Of a DNA stretch of 64,000 bases, positions 18,207 through 27,926 are shown piece after piece (within the stretch, counting starts at the first letter, position 1; every line of letters begins with the position of its first letter). Location: assembly GCF_004794105.1 (NCBI RefSeq), contig NZ_SRYR01000003.1, positions 124,001 through 188,000 of the forward strand. Reading direction: 5' to 3'. A program made the translations under genes and the position numbers. Source of the stretch: Clostridium sartagoforme. Its GTDB lineage: Bacteria; Bacillota; Clostridia; Clostridiales; Clostridiaceae. Under the pieces are notes generated by a model that saw only the letters and a list, made by a program, of their open reading frames with translations, was not told the DNA's origin and did no database searches.

Positions 18207-18373
18207 GTTTATTGTTTGAATTTTAAATTGAAGTAGTAAAAAATAAAATTTATTTAAGTTTTATAATAATTAGCATAAACCATTGATTTTACTAGCTTAA
18301 TATTAATATAAAAAGAAAAAATGATAGAGTGAAATAGTGTTTAAATAAATAAAATATATATTTATATAGAGTT

Positions 18374-18388
18374 TGGCACAAGTATTGC
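18374..18388 (+). promoter_or_regulatory. Sigma-54 (-24/-12) promoter
   Basis: TGGCAC-AAGTA-TTGC matches the sigma-54 consensus TGGCAC-N5-TTGC without mismatch. Transcription should start about 12 bases after the -12 GC, giving a leader of about 35 bases before the IIA gene. This ties the operon to the divergent activator. Confidence 0.9.
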
Positions 18389-18434
18389 TATATATAATTG
18401 TGCCAGAATAAAAATCAGTAATGGAGGTAGGCAA

Positions 18435-18764
18435 ATGGAAGAAATGAATGAATTAGAAATGGCAGTAATGAACATAATTATTAACGCTGGAGACTGTAAA
18501 AATCATGCGTATACGGCTCTAAATAAAGTAAATGAAGGTAAATATGATGAAGCTGATGAAGAACTAAAAGCAGCTAATGAAGCTTTAGAGAAAGCACATA
18601 ATGGTCAAACTTTATTTATACAAAAAGAAGCTAATGGAGAAAAGGTAGATATGTCAGTTTTATTTGTACATGCACAAGACCATTTAATGACAGCAATCAC
18701 TGAAAAGAACTTAATAGAACAAATTATAGAGTTAAGAAAAGTCGTTAATAAATTAATTAAATAA
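18435..18764 (+). CDS. PTS system, lactose/cellobiose-class IIA component
   Basis: 109 residues, all helical, the usual size for this class. The phosphoryl-accepting region is FVHAQDHLMTAI. It passes phosphate from HPr to the IIB encoded next. GGAGGT precedes the ATG. First gene of the sigma-54 operon IIA-IIB-GH1-IIC. Confidence 0.93.
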   Translation: MEEMNELEMAVMNIIINAGDCKNHAYTALNKVNEGKYDEADEELKAANEALEKAHNGQTLFIQKEANGEKVDMSVLFVHAQDHLMTAITEKNLIEQIIELRKVVNKLIK

Positions 18765-18814
18765 AAATATTAAAACAAACAAGTTAAAAATATTAAATTT
18801 TAGGAGGAAGAGAT

Positions 18815-19123
18815 ATGATAGTAATAAAATTATTTTGTGCATCAGGAATGTCAACAAGTGTTTTAGTTAATAAAATGAGAAAGGCAGCTGCAGATAGAGG
18901 AATAGAGGTAGAAATTTCAGCTTTTCCAGAATCCCAAATAGACAAGCATTTAGATAGTATGGATGTTGCACTTTTAGGACCTCAAATTGGGTTTAATTTA
19001 GCAAAGGATAAGAAGATTTGTGACCCAAAAGGAATTCCAGTTGAAGTAATACCAATGGTTGATTATGGAATGATGAATGGAGCAAAAGTATTAGACTTAG
19101 CTTTAAAATTACTAGGAAAATAG
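18815..19123 (+). CDS. PTS system, lactose/cellobiose-class IIB component
   Basis: 102 residues. The phosphorylated cysteine is C8 in KLFCASGMSTSVLV, and the chain ends in a MVDYGMMNG segment typical of cellobiose/lichenan IIB proteins. TAGGAGGAAGAG stands before the ATG. It phosphorylates the sugar bound by the IIC encoded two genes downstream. Confidence 0.93.
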   Translation: MIVIKLFCASGMSTSVLVNKMRKAAADRGIEVEISAFPESQIDKHLDSMDVALLGPQIGFNLAKDKKICDPKGIPVEVIPMVDYGMMNGAKVLDLALKLLGK

Positions 19124-19181
19124 ATTTTTAATAAAATTAATTAATAATAGTATTAATTAATAATAAAAGGAGGAATAACTA

Positions 19182-20588
19182 ATGAAGTTTCCAAATGATT
19201 TCTTATTTGGTGCTGCTTCAGCCTCTTACCAAGTAGAAGGTGGATGGAATGAAGGCGGAAAAGGTGTAACTAATTGGGATGTCTTTTCTAAAATACCAGG
19301 TAAAACTTTTGAGAATACAAATGGTGATGTAGCAGTAGATCATTATCATAGGTATAAAGAAGATATTAAGCTAATGGCAGAAATGGGATTGGAATCTTAT
19401 AGATTTTCTATTTCTTGGGCTAGAATAATACCAGATGGTGTTGGAGAAGTAAATCAAGAAGGAATAGAATTTTATAATAATATAATAAATGAGTGTTTGA
19501 AATATGGAATTGTTCCTTTTGCAACTCTATATCACTGGGATTTTCCACAGGTTTTAGAAGAGCAAGGTGGATGGTTAAATAAAAAAATGATTGATGCTTT
19601 TGCTAAATATGCAGAAGCTTGCTTTAAAGCTTTTGGTGATAGAGTTAAGCATTGGATAACATTTAATGAAACTATTAATTTCTGTAGATTAGGATATATA
19701 GCTGGGGTTCACCCACCAGGTATTACAATGGATCCTAAAAAATATTTTCAAGCTTCTCATAATGTGTTTGTGGCACATGCTAAATCAGTAAAGATATATA
19801 AAAGTTTAAGACAATTTGGAGAAATTGGAATAACTCATGTATTTAGTCCTGCTTATAGTATAGATGATAAAGAGGAAAATAAATTTGCAGCAAATCATTG
19901 TAATAATTATGAGATATTCTGGTACTATGATCCTATCTTAAAAGGGGAATATCCTGAATATGTTGTAAAGGGTTTAATGGAAAAAGGACTAACTCCTGAT
20001 TGGACTAAAGAAGAATTAGATTTATTAAAAGAGGCTGCACCGTACAATGACTTTATGGGATTGAATTATTATAAACCTCAAAGAGTTATGAAGAATATTG
20101 CTAATGAAGAAATTAATCCAACAAGAGAAAACTTTACTGGAGCTCCTGGTAATCCTTCCTTTGATGGTGTTTATAAAACAGTAAAAATGGCAGATAAGGT
20201 TTATACTAAATGGGGATGGGAAATATCACCTGAAGGTTTCTTAGGTGGATTAAGAATGTTAAAGGAAAGATATGGTGATATTAAACTATATATTACTGAA
20301 AATGGACTAGGAGATGTAGACCCGATTATAGAAGATGAAGTAATGGATATTCCAAGAATAAAGTACATAGAGGAACATTTGAAAGTAGTTAAGAAAGCTA
20401 TTAATGAAGGTATAAATCTTAAAGGATACTATGCTTGGTCTGTTATAGACTTATTAAGTTGGTTAAATGGATTTAAGAAGCAATATGGCTTTATATATGT
20501 AGATCATAAAGATAATTTAAATAGAAAGAAAAAAGCATCATTCTATTGGTATAAGGAAGTAATTGAAACAAGAGGGGAAAACTTATAA
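19182..20588 (+). CDS. GH1 6-phospho-beta-glycosidase
   Basis: 468 residues, the GH1 length. General acid/base E163 in ITFNETINF and nucleophile E373 in YITENGLG. Near the C-terminus SWLNGFKKQYG gives the Ser-Lys-Tyr set that holds the 6-phosphate in phospho-glycosidases, so an imported phosphorylated disaccharide is the substrate. Whether it prefers glucosides or galactosides is not clear from sequence. It sits between the IIB and IIC genes, an unusual but workable order. AAAGGAGGAA precedes the ATG. Confidence 0.92.
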   Translation: MKFPNDFLFGAASASYQVEGGWNEGGKGVTNWDVFSKIPGKTFENTNGDVAVDHYHRYKEDIKLMAEMGLESYRFSISWARIIPDGVGEVNQEGIEFYNNIINECLKYGIVPFATLYHWDFPQVLEEQGGWLNKKMIDAFAKYAEACFKAFGDRVKHWITFNETINFCRLGYIAGVHPPGITMDPKKYFQASHNVFVAHAKSVKIYKSLRQFGEIGITHVFSPAYSIDDKEENKFAANHCNNYEIFWYYDPILKGEYPEYVVKGLMEKGLTPDWTKEELDLLKEAAPYNDFMGLNYYKPQRVMKNIANEEINPTRENFTGAPGNPSFDGVYKTVKMADKVYTKWGWEISPEGFLGGLRMLKERYGDIKLYITENGLGDVDPIIEDEVMDIPRIKYIEEHLKVVKKAINEGINLKGYYAWSVIDLLSWLNGFKKQYGFIYVDHKDNLNRKKKASFYWYKEVIETRGENL

Positions 20589-20616
20589 AAAAATTTGTAA
20601 GAAAGGTGATATTATA

Positions 20617-21939
20617 ATGAAAAAGATGGATGAAATTAGTGCTAAGGTAATACCTGCAGTATCTAAATTTGCAGGAGCAAAGCCTATAATGGCGCTTAAA
20701 GATGGTTTTGTTTTAACAATGCCTATAACACTTATAGGATCAATATTTATGCTTATTAAAAGCTTCCCAATTAAAAATTGGTCAAACATTATGGCTGGTA
20801 TATTTGGAGAACAATGGGCTGCTCCATTAAACCAAGTAACAGGAGCCACTTTTGATATTATTGCATTAGTTGCAGTTTTTGGTATAGCTTATTCTTATGC
20901 AAAAGCTAGTAAAGTATCAGCTGTACCAGCAGGTATTTTATCTATTGTTTCATTTTTAGTAATAAGTAATGCTTTTGTAGTAACAAAAGCAGGGGAAGTA
21001 GTTACTGGAGTTATTCCTAAGGTATGGACTGGCGGACAAGGTATGATTACATCTATAATAATAGGGTTATGTGTTGGTGCTATATATTCTTGGTTTATAA
21101 ATAAAGATATAAGAATTAAAATGCCAGATAGTGTTCCAGAAGGGGTAGCCAATGCTTTCTCAGCACTTATTCCAGGTTTTGTTATTGTTTTATTATCAAT
21201 GATAGTATATGCAATTTGTAATGCTACTCAAGGAATTTCAATGACAGAAATTATCTATAATATTTTACAAGTGCCAATGCAAAATCTTTCAGATTCTTTA
21301 GTAGGAAGTATACTTATAATGGCATTTATGTCTATATTCTGGTGGTTTGGATTACATGGAGCAAACATTATTTTAGGAATAATTTCACCAGTTCTTACAG
21401 CTAATTCTTTAGCTAATCAAGCGGTATTAGATGCTGGTGGAACTTTAGTTGTAGGAGAAAATGCAAAAATTGTTACATCTCAATTTGTATCTATATATGC
21501 AAAATTTGGTGGGGTAGGAATAACTTTAGGATTAATAATTGCAGCTCTTATTGTAGCTAAATCTCAACAAATAAGACAGTTATCAAAAATGTCATTATTA
21601 CCAGGATTATTCAATATTAATGAACCAGTTATATTTGGTTTACCAATAGTATTTAATCCAATAATGGCAATTCCATTTATATTAGTTCCAATAATTGCAG
21701 TATTAATGATATATTTCTCATTAGTTACAGGATTTATTCAACCATTTGCAGCACTTCAATTACCTTGGACAACTCCTCCAGTTATATCAGGATTTATATT
21801 ATCAGGATGGCAAGGAGCTGTACTTCAAATATTAATAACTGCAATGGCAGTTGGAGTATATCTTCCATTTGTTAAAATGCAAGATAAAGTTGCATATGAG
21901 CAAGAAGTTGCATATGAACAAGAAAATAAAGAAGCTTAA
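20617..21939 (+). CDS. PTS system, lactose/cellobiose-class IIC permease
   Basis: About 440 residues with about 10 membrane spans, typical of CelB-like permeases (KDGFVLTMPITLIGSIFMLI at the start, NINEPVIFGLPIVFNPI in the substrate region). The ATG at 20617 has GAAAGGTGAT in front of it; an in-frame ATG at 20563 lies inside the GH1 gene and would add an unusual basic extension, so I reject it. Last gene of the sigma-54 operon; a terminator follows. Confidence 0.92.
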   Translation: MKKMDEISAKVIPAVSKFAGAKPIMALKDGFVLTMPITLIGSIFMLIKSFPIKNWSNIMAGIFGEQWAAPLNQVTGATFDIIALVAVFGIAYSYAKASKVSAVPAGILSIVSFLVISNAFVVTKAGEVVTGVIPKVWTGGQGMITSIIIGLCVGAIYSWFINKDIRIKMPDSVPEGVANAFSALIPGFVIVLLSMIVYAICNATQGISMTEIIYNILQVPMQNLSDSLVGSILIMAFMSIFWWFGLHGANIILGIISPVLTANSLANQAVLDAGGTLVVGENAKIVTSQFVSIYAKFGGVGITLGLIIAALIVAKSQQIRQLSKMSLLPGLFNINEPVIFGLPIVFNPIMAIPFILVPIIAVLMIYFSLVTGFIQPFAALQLPWTTPPVISGFILSGWQGAVLQILITAMAVGVYLPFVKMQDKVAYEQEVAYEQENKEA

Positions 21940-21953
21940 TTAAATATATATAA

Positions 21954-22001
21954 ATAAGAAGTAAAGTTTACTTGAGAAATAAACCTTACTTCTTATTTTT
22001 T
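21954..22001 (+). terminator. Bidirectional terminator between PTS operon and AraC gene
   Basis: TAAGAAGTAA-A-GTTTA pairs with TAAAC-C-TTACTTCTTA, followed by seven T's. The stem begins with A's, so it can also end the convergent AraC-family gene. Confidence 0.8.
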
Positions 22002-22012
22002 TATAAGTTATT

Positions 22013-22873
22013 TTACTTAAGGGATGCAACGTATTTTTTTGGAGATAATCCAAACTCATCTTTAAAAGCTTTAATAAAATTTTGATAGTTATTAAATCCA
22101 CTGTAAATATATGCAGAATCGATAGAAGCTCCATTAAGTAAATAAATTTTAGCTATAATTAGCCTTTTTTTCATAATATATTGATGTATAGTAAACCCAA
22201 CATACTTCTTAAATTGACGACTTAAGTGATACTTGCTTATATAAAATTTCTGAGACAGTGTGTCAAGAGATAAATCTTCACATAAATTTTCGTTTATATA
22301 TTGCACCACATCACTTATTTTTGAGTTATGTTCAATATCAATATCTATTTCTTTTGATGAATCAAAAGATGCTCTATTTAGGTATATTAAAAGTTCTGTT
22401 ATATAAACTTTTCTAAGAAGATTATCACCATAATCGTTGCTGGAACAGACTTTCTCAAGCTTTTCATATATTTTATTAATAATGTGAAAAAGATCAATAT
22501 TCGGACGAAGAAGGTTATGATGATGCTTTGATGAATTTTCAAAGCAAAGTGTAAGATTAGTTTCATCATTTTCAATAGTTTTCACAAAGTTTGGGTCGAT
22601 CCAAATAACGATTCGTTCATAGTTTATTCCATTTTCAACTACAGGTTTATGTAACTCTTTATTATTTGTTAGAAGAATATCATTAGGTTTAAGGGTATAT
22701 GTTTTTCCTTCAATAATATATTTAACTTTTCCAGAAATGAAGAAGAATATTTCATAAAAGTCATGATTATGGTATTCAACATTTATAGGAATATTATCGG
22801 AATAATGAAAGAGTTCAAAGTCTTTTGAATGCATTACTTGTCGTGATGAGAATGTTAATATTTTCTTATCCAT
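22013..22873 (-). CDS. AraC-family transcriptional regulator
   Basis: 286 residues. The N-terminal half is a cupin-like sensor (NVEYHNHDFYEIFFFISG, then YTLKPNDILLTNNKELHKP). The C-terminal about 100 residues carry two helix-turn-helix units (LSLDTLSQKFYISKYHLSRQ and IDSAYIYSGFNNYQNFIKAF), ending GLSPKKYVASLK. Sugar-binding members usually activate. It is divergent from the glucuronate operon (start 23240), the most likely target. No signal peptide or membrane segment. Confidence 0.9.
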   Translation of the reverse strand: MDKKILTFSSRQVMHSKDFELFHYSDNIPINVEYHNHDFYEIFFFISGKVKYIIEGKTYTLKPNDILLTNNKELHKPVVENGINYERIVIWIDPNFVKTIENDETNLTLCFENSSKHHHNLLRPNIDLFHIINKIYEKLEKVCSSNDYGDNLLRKVYITELLIYLNRASFDSSKEIDIDIEHNSKISDVVQYINENLCEDLSLDTLSQKFYISKYHLSRQFKKYVGFTIHQYIMKKRLIIAKIYLLNGASIDSAYIYSGFNNYQNFIKAFKDEFGLSPKKYVASLK

Positions 22874-23239
22874 TTTACCACCCCAAAAAAATTATTATAA
22901 ATATAGAGTATAGCAACTTTTGTTATTTTTCAAGCAAGATAAATAATAAAAATTGTAAATTATTATATATAATTTAAGTATAGAAAGAAAAAAGCACCAT
23001 AAGGTATAGTGAGGAATATGGTCAATTAAAACGTATATAGAATGATTTTCTAAGTTTAATGTAATCATATTCCTAAATTTTTATATATAATTTCTATATT
23101 AATAAAAATTGCTGAATTTCAGTTAACTTTATTTATAAAAAAGTAAGAAATATATTTGAAAAAGATGAAATATTGGTGCTAAGAGATAATAAAATCAATA
23201 AAAAATGATTAATTAAAATTTAAATAAGAGGTGGTTAAT
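22874..23239. promoter_or_regulatory. Divergent regulatory region, AraC gene / uxuA
   Basis: 366 bases without a gene. An inverted repeat AGGAATATG (23012-23020) and CATATTCCT (23066-23074), 45 bases apart, is the only clear structure; it could be a looped leader or a two-site operator. AT-rich -10-like boxes are too many to choose one. No strong catabolite site seen. Confidence 0.4.
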
Positions 23240-24283
23240 ATGAAGTTATCATTTAGATGGTATGGAGAAAGTGATCCTGTAAAACTAAAATATATAAGAC
23301 AAATTCCTAAGATGAGAAGTGTTGTTACAGCTGTTTATGATGTACCAGTAGGAGAAGTATGGAGCCGTGAAAGTATAGCAAAATTAAAAGAGGATATAGA
23401 ATCAGCAGGTCTTATATTTGATATCGTTGAGAGTGTACCTGTTCACGAAGACATAAAGTTAGGAAAACCTACAAGGGACAAATACATAGAGAATTATATT
23501 GAAAATATTAGAAGATTAGCTGAGGTTGGTGTGAAGGTTATTTGTTACAACTTTATGCCGGTATTTGATTGGACAAGGACTCAACTTGATAAAGAGTTAG
23601 AAGATGGATCAACAACACTTGTTTATTATAAGAATCAACTTGAAAAGATGGATCCTTTAACTGGAGAATTAGCTCTTCCTGGCTGGGATTCTAGTTATAA
23701 GAAAGAAGATTTAAAAGATTTATTTGAAGAGTATTCAAAGATTGATAAAGAAGCTCTTTGGGGAAATTTACAATATTTCTTAGAAAAAATTATTCCAGTT
23801 GCAGAAGAAAATGATGTATGTATGGCAATACACCCTGACGATCCTCCATTTGATATATTTGGGCTTCCAAGAATAATAACTGATGAAAATAATATAGATA
23901 GATTTTTGAAATTATTTGATAGTCCTAATAATGGGTTAACATTATGTACAGGATCATTAGGATGCACGAAATCAAATAATATCTATGAAATGATTGATAA
24001 ATACAGTGCACAAGGAAAAATTCATTTCATGCATGTAAGGAATGTAAAAATTTTAGATGATGGAAGTTTTGAAGAGTCAGCTCATTGCTCAGATTGTGGT
24101 TCACTTGATATTGTTGAAATTATGAAAATTTTACACAAGAATAAATTCAAAGGTTATTTAAGACCAGATCATGGAAGAATGATATGGGGTGAAACAGGTA
24201 GAGCTGGATATGGATTATATGATCGTGCATTAGGCGCAAGTTATATTAACGGTATATGGGAGACTCTTGAAAAACTAAAATAA
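23240..24283 (+). CDS. uxuA: Mannonate dehydratase
   Basis: 347 residues, usual for UxuA: starts [16 protein letters not shown] and contains [19 protein letters not shown] and FMHVRNVK, the His/Cys/Asp metal site region, and later [13 protein letters not shown]. It dehydrates D-mannonate to 2-keto-3-deoxygluconate (KDG). Start taken at ATG 23240 after AGAGGTGG; an in-frame GTG at 23231 overlaps the ribosome site. First gene of the glucuronate operon. Confidence 0.96.
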   Translation: MKLSFRWYGESDPVKLKYIRQIPKMRSVVTAVYDVPVGEVWSRESIAKLKEDIESAGLIFDIVESVPVHEDIKLGKPTRDKYIENYIENIRRLAEVGVKVICYNFMPVFDWTRTQLDKELEDGSTTLVYYKNQLEKMDPLTGELALPGWDSSYKKEDLKDLFEEYSKIDKEALWGNLQYFLEKIIPVAEENDVCMAIHPDDPPFDIFGLPRIITDENNIDRFLKLFDSPNNGLTLCTGSLGCTKSNNIYEMIDKYSAQGKIHFMHVRNVKILDDGSFEESAHCSDCGSLDIVEIMKILHKNKFKGYLRPDHGRMIWGETGRAGYGLYDRALGASYINGIWETLEKLK

Positions 24284-24309
24284 ATTATTATAAATTTGGA
24301 GGAGATATT

Positions 24310-25161
24310 ATGAAAATACCATTTGAAATAGATTTAAAAGATAAAGTAGTTGTTATTACAGGAGCAGGTGGAATACTTTGCAGTATGTTTGCAAAAGCAA
24401 TTGCTGAATGTGGAGCTAAGGTAGCTCTTTTAGATAGAAATCTTGAAGGAGCACAAAACTATGCAAATGAAATTATTAAAGAAGGTCATATTGCAAAAGC
24501 ATATGAGGTAGATGTACTTAATAAAGAAAGTTTAGAAGCTGCTCGTGAACAAATTGTTACAGATTTAGGAACTTGCGATATCTTAATTAATGGTGCAGGT
24601 GGAAATAATCCTAGAGCAACAACAACTAATGAGTATTATTTTGAGGGAGATATAGATAAGAATGATATTACTACATTCTTTGATTTAGATCCTAAAGGAG
24701 TTGAATTTGTATTTAATTTAAACTTCCTTGGAACATTAATACCAACACAAGTATTTGCTAAAGATTTATTAAATAAAGAAGACGCAAGCATTATAAATAT
24801 TTCTTCAATGAATGCATTTACTCCACTTACCAAAATTCCAGCTTATTCAGGAGCTAAGGCTGCAATAAGCAACTTTACTGAGTGGCTTGCAGTTCACTTT
24901 GCAAAATCAGGAATTCGTGTAAATGCTATTGCACCAGGATTCTTTGTAACTCAGCAAAATGAAGCATTACTATTTAATGCAGATGGAACTCCAACTCCAA
25001 GAACAGGTAAGATTTTAGCAGCTACGCCAATGGGACGATTTGGTGAAAGTGAAGAACTTATAGGAACATTATTATATCTACTTTCAAAACCTGCTTCTAG
25101 TTTTGTAACAGGAGTTGTAATCCCAGTAGACGGTGGATTTAACGCTTATTCAGGTGTATAG
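24310..25161 (+). CDS. SDR-type fructuronate reductase (mannonate oxidoreductase)
   Basis: 283 residues of the short-chain dehydrogenase family: TGAGGILCSMFAKAIAE nucleotide site, NGAGGNNP, catalytic Ser in INISSMNAF and the YSGAKAA Tyr-Lys pair, and a C-terminal GVVIPVDGGFNAYSGV. It is not the long-chain UxuB of E. coli; short-chain proteins of this kind next to uxuA are known to do the same step, fructuronate to mannonate with NAD(P)H. Separated by 26 bases from uxuA, with GGAGGAG before the ATG. Confidence 0.9.
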   Translation: MKIPFEIDLKDKVVVITGAGGILCSMFAKAIAECGAKVALLDRNLEGAQNYANEIIKEGHIAKAYEVDVLNKESLEAAREQIVTDLGTCDILINGAGGNNPRATTTNEYYFEGDIDKNDITTFFDLDPKGVEFVFNLNFLGTLIPTQVFAKDLLNKEDASIINISSMNAFTPLTKIPAYSGAKAAISNFTEWLAVHFAKSGIRVNAIAPGFFVTQQNEALLFNADGTPTPRTGKILAATPMGRFGESEELIGTLLYLLSKPASSFVTGVVIPVDGGFNAYSGV

Positions 25162-25226
25162 ATAAAACCTTAATTATATATTCATTAATTTAAAGAACTT
25201 ATTTAGTAAAAGTAATATTAGCCTTC

Positions 25227-25323
25227 CTTAATGTAAGATTGGATTCAAGTTATATCTTTATAGTATATTTTGAGCTTGGAAAAAATCTTACTTAAGTTAG
25301 ACTAACAAAGTTAAATATTTAAC
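25227..25323. repeat. Inverted repeats between the reductase gene and uxaC
   Basis: CTTAATGTAAGATT (25227-25240) pairs with AATCTTACTTAAG (25284-25296) with one bulge; then a perfect 14-base palindrome GTTAAATATTTAAC lies at 25310-25323 just before the uxaC ribosome site. No T run follows the first repeat. They may be an internal attenuator or operator within the operon. Function inferred weakly. Confidence 0.4.
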
Positions 25324-25346
25324 TAAGTTTAAGAAGGATGATTAAA

Positions 25347-26750
25347 ATGAAAAAATTTATGGATGAAAACTTTTTACTATCCAATCAAACAGCAATAGAT
25401 TTATATCATAATTATGCAAAAAATATGCCTATTATAGATTATCATTGCCATATAGATCCAAAAGAGATATATGAAAATAAAAAATTTAAAAATATTACTG
25501 AAGCGTGGCTATATGGGGATCACTATAAATGGAGAGCAATGAGAAGTAATGGTGTAGATGAAAAATATATTACAGGTGATGGAAATGATTATGATAAATT
25601 CTTAGCTTGGTCAAAAACATTACCAATGGCTATAGGAAATCCACTTTATCATTGGGCTCATTTAGAACTTCAAAGATTCTTTGGAATATATGATGTTATA
25701 GATGAAGATACAGCTCCATTAATATGGGAAAAGGCTAATAAATTACTTAATGGAGAAGGATTTAAAGTAAGGGACTTAATTAAAAAGTCAAATGTAAAGG
25801 TTATTTGTACAACAGATGATCCAACTGATACATTAGAATATCATTTAAAACTTAAAGAAGATGAAAGTTTTGATGTGAAAGTTTTACCAACATTTAGACC
25901 AGATAAAGGTATGGAGATAAATGCAGAAGGATTCACTTCATGGGTAAAGAAATTAGAAAAAATATCTGAAGTTACTATCACTAACTATGATGAGTTTTTA
26001 CAGGCATTTGCATCTAGAGTAGAGTTTTTCCATTCAGTTGGATGTAGAATATCAGACCATGGTATGAATAATACAGTATTATATGCGGAAGTTTCAAAAG
26101 AGGAAGCAGAGGCAATATTTAAAAAAGCATTAGATGGACAATCTATAAGTTTTGAAGAAGAAAAGAAATATAAGACTTATACATTTAGATTTTTAGCCAA
26201 ACATTATTATAAATTAGGATGGACAATGCAACTTCATATTGCTGCACTTAGAAATAATAATACAAGAATGAAGGAAAAACTAGGAGCAGATGCTGGGTTT
26301 GATTCTATAAATGATGAAAGTATAGCTTATCCTCTTTCTAGACTTTTAGATTCCTTAGATAGAGAAAGTTCTCTTCCTAAAACTATTTTATATACTTTAA
26401 ATCCAAAGGATAACTATGTTTTAGGAACTATGCTAGGAAACTTCCAAGGTGATGGAATTCCAGGGAAAATACAGTTTGGATCAGCTTGGTGGTTTAATGA
26501 TAATAAGGATGGAATGATTGAACAGATGAAAGCCTTATCCAATCTTGGATTATTAGGTCGTTTCGTTGGTATGTTAACTGATTCTAGAAGCTTTTTATCA
26601 TACACAAGACATGAATATTTTAGAAGAATATTATGTAATTTAATTGGAGAATGGGTTGAAAATGGTGAAGTACCAGAAAATCAAAAATTACTTAAGAAAA
26701 TTGTTCAAGGTATATGTTATGACAATGCCAATGAATACTTTGGTATTTAA
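25347..26750 (+). CDS. uxaC: Glucuronate isomerase
   Basis: 467 residues, standard size. The amidohydrolase-like start has the metal motif in IIDYHCHIDPKEI; later ICTTDDPTDTLEYH, QLHIAALRNNNTRM and MLTDSRSFLSYTRHEYFRR are all UxaC landmarks. Converts D-glucuronate to D-fructuronate. I use ATG 25347; the in-frame ATG at 25338 overlaps GAAGGATG, the ribosome site. Its product feeds the reductase encoded upstream. Confidence 0.97.
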   Translation: MKKFMDENFLLSNQTAIDLYHNYAKNMPIIDYHCHIDPKEIYENKKFKNITEAWLYGDHYKWRAMRSNGVDEKYITGDGNDYDKFLAWSKTLPMAIGNPLYHWAHLELQRFFGIYDVIDEDTAPLIWEKANKLLNGEGFKVRDLIKKSNVKVICTTDDPTDTLEYHLKLKEDESFDVKVLPTFRPDKGMEINAEGFTSWVKKLEKISEVTITNYDEFLQAFASRVEFFHSVGCRISDHGMNNTVLYAEVSKEEAEAIFKKALDGQSISFEEEKKYKTYTFRFLAKHYYKLGWTMQLHIAALRNNNTRMKEKLGADAGFDSINDESIAYPLSRLLDSLDRESSLPKTILYTLNPKDNYVLGTMLGNFQGDGIPGKIQFGSAWWFNDNKDGMIEQMKALSNLGLLGRFVGMLTDSRSFLSYTRHEYFRRILCNLIGEWVENGEVPENQKLLKKIVQGICYDNANEYFGI

Positions 26751-26911
26751 ATAAGAATTTATTGTTATAATACTTTATTTAATTTAAGAAAGACATATGC
26801 TCCTCTAGTAGATTAAGTTACTAGTTTATTTATAGATAGTATATCAGATAACTTTTTTTAATTTAATAAATATAAAAAGCAGATGATGCTTATGAAAGAG
26901 GGAGAGGCTTA

Positions 26912-27859
26912 ATGGACGTAATTACTATAGGAGATGCTATGATTGCAATGTGCCCTAGAGAAAAGGGACCGATAATATTTTCAGATACTTTTAAAAGAAA
27001 AGTAGGTGGAGCAGAGCTAAATGTTGCTATAGGATGTGCAAGATTAGGACTAAAAGCGGGTTTTATAAGTAGACTTGGTAACGATGATTTTGGAAAATAT
27101 ATAATAAAAACTGCTAGAGGGGAGGATATTGATATTTCAGAAGTTAAACTTGTGGATGGATATCAAACTTCAGTATACTTTAGAGAAGTTTTATCAGATG
27201 GATCTAGTAGATCATTTTATTATAGAGAAAATTCACCAACAAGTACAATGAAATGTGAAGATTTAAATGAAGAATATTTTAGAGCGGCAAAAATACTTCA
27301 CATAACAGGAGTATTTCCTTCAATAACTAAAAATAATCAAGAGATTATATTAGAAGCAATAAAATTAGCAAAGAAAAATAACTTAACTATCTCCTTTGAT
27401 CCTAATATAAGATTAAAAATGTGGACAAAAGATGAATCAAAGTCTTATATAGAGAAGATATTACCTGATGTTGATATTCTTTTAATTGGTGATGAAGAAA
27501 TAAACATATTATTAGGAGATGTTTCTATAGAAGATGCAATAAAAATATTCCATGGATATGGAATAGGAAAAGTTATTGTTAAAAAAGGTTCGAAAGGTGC
27601 TATTGGTTCAGATGGTAGGGATATTTATGAAGTAGATGCTATTAAGCCAAAAGCTTTAGTAGACACAGTAGGTGCAGGAGATGGATTTGCAGCAGGTTTT
27701 TTAACAGCATTATGTAATGGTGAAAGTTTAGAAGAATGTGTCAAATTTGGAAATGCGGTTGGTTCCTTAGTAGTTGGTGTTGAAGGTGATAATGAGGGGT
27801 TACCTTATTATGATGATGTTTTAGTACATTTAGGAAAGTCGAAAAAAATAGAACGATAG
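26912..27859 (+). CDS. kdgK: 2-dehydro-3-deoxygluconokinase
   Basis: 315 residues of the PfkB/ribokinase family: GGAELNVAIGCARLGLKAG near the N-terminus and the ATP/catalytic motif DTVGAGDGFAAGFL near the C-terminus. Phosphorylates KDG to KDPG. GAGGGAGAGG precedes the ATG. Paralogue at 46450 shares the layout; this copy belongs to the glucuronate operon. Confidence 0.94.
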   Translation: MDVITIGDAMIAMCPREKGPIIFSDTFKRKVGGAELNVAIGCARLGLKAGFISRLGNDDFGKYIIKTARGEDIDISEVKLVDGYQTSVYFREVLSDGSSRSFYYRENSPTSTMKCEDLNEEYFRAAKILHITGVFPSITKNNQEIILEAIKLAKKNNLTISFDPNIRLKMWTKDESKSYIEKILPDVDILLIGDEEINILLGDVSIEDAIKIFHGYGIGKVIVKKGSKGAIGSDGRDIYEVDAIKPKALVDTVGAGDGFAAGFLTALCNGESLEECVKFGNAVGSLVVGVEGDNEGLPYYDDVLVHLGKSKKIER

Positions 27860-27926
27860 AGTTATTTATAAAAAGTAAAAGTAGATTAATGAGATAATTT
27901 AAAATAAATATAATGAGGTATAAGAG

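Noticed and set aside
20563..20616. Upstream ATG extending the IIC permease into the GH1 gene
   Set aside because: No ribosome site, unusual basic extension; ATG 20617 has a good site and family-like N-terminus.
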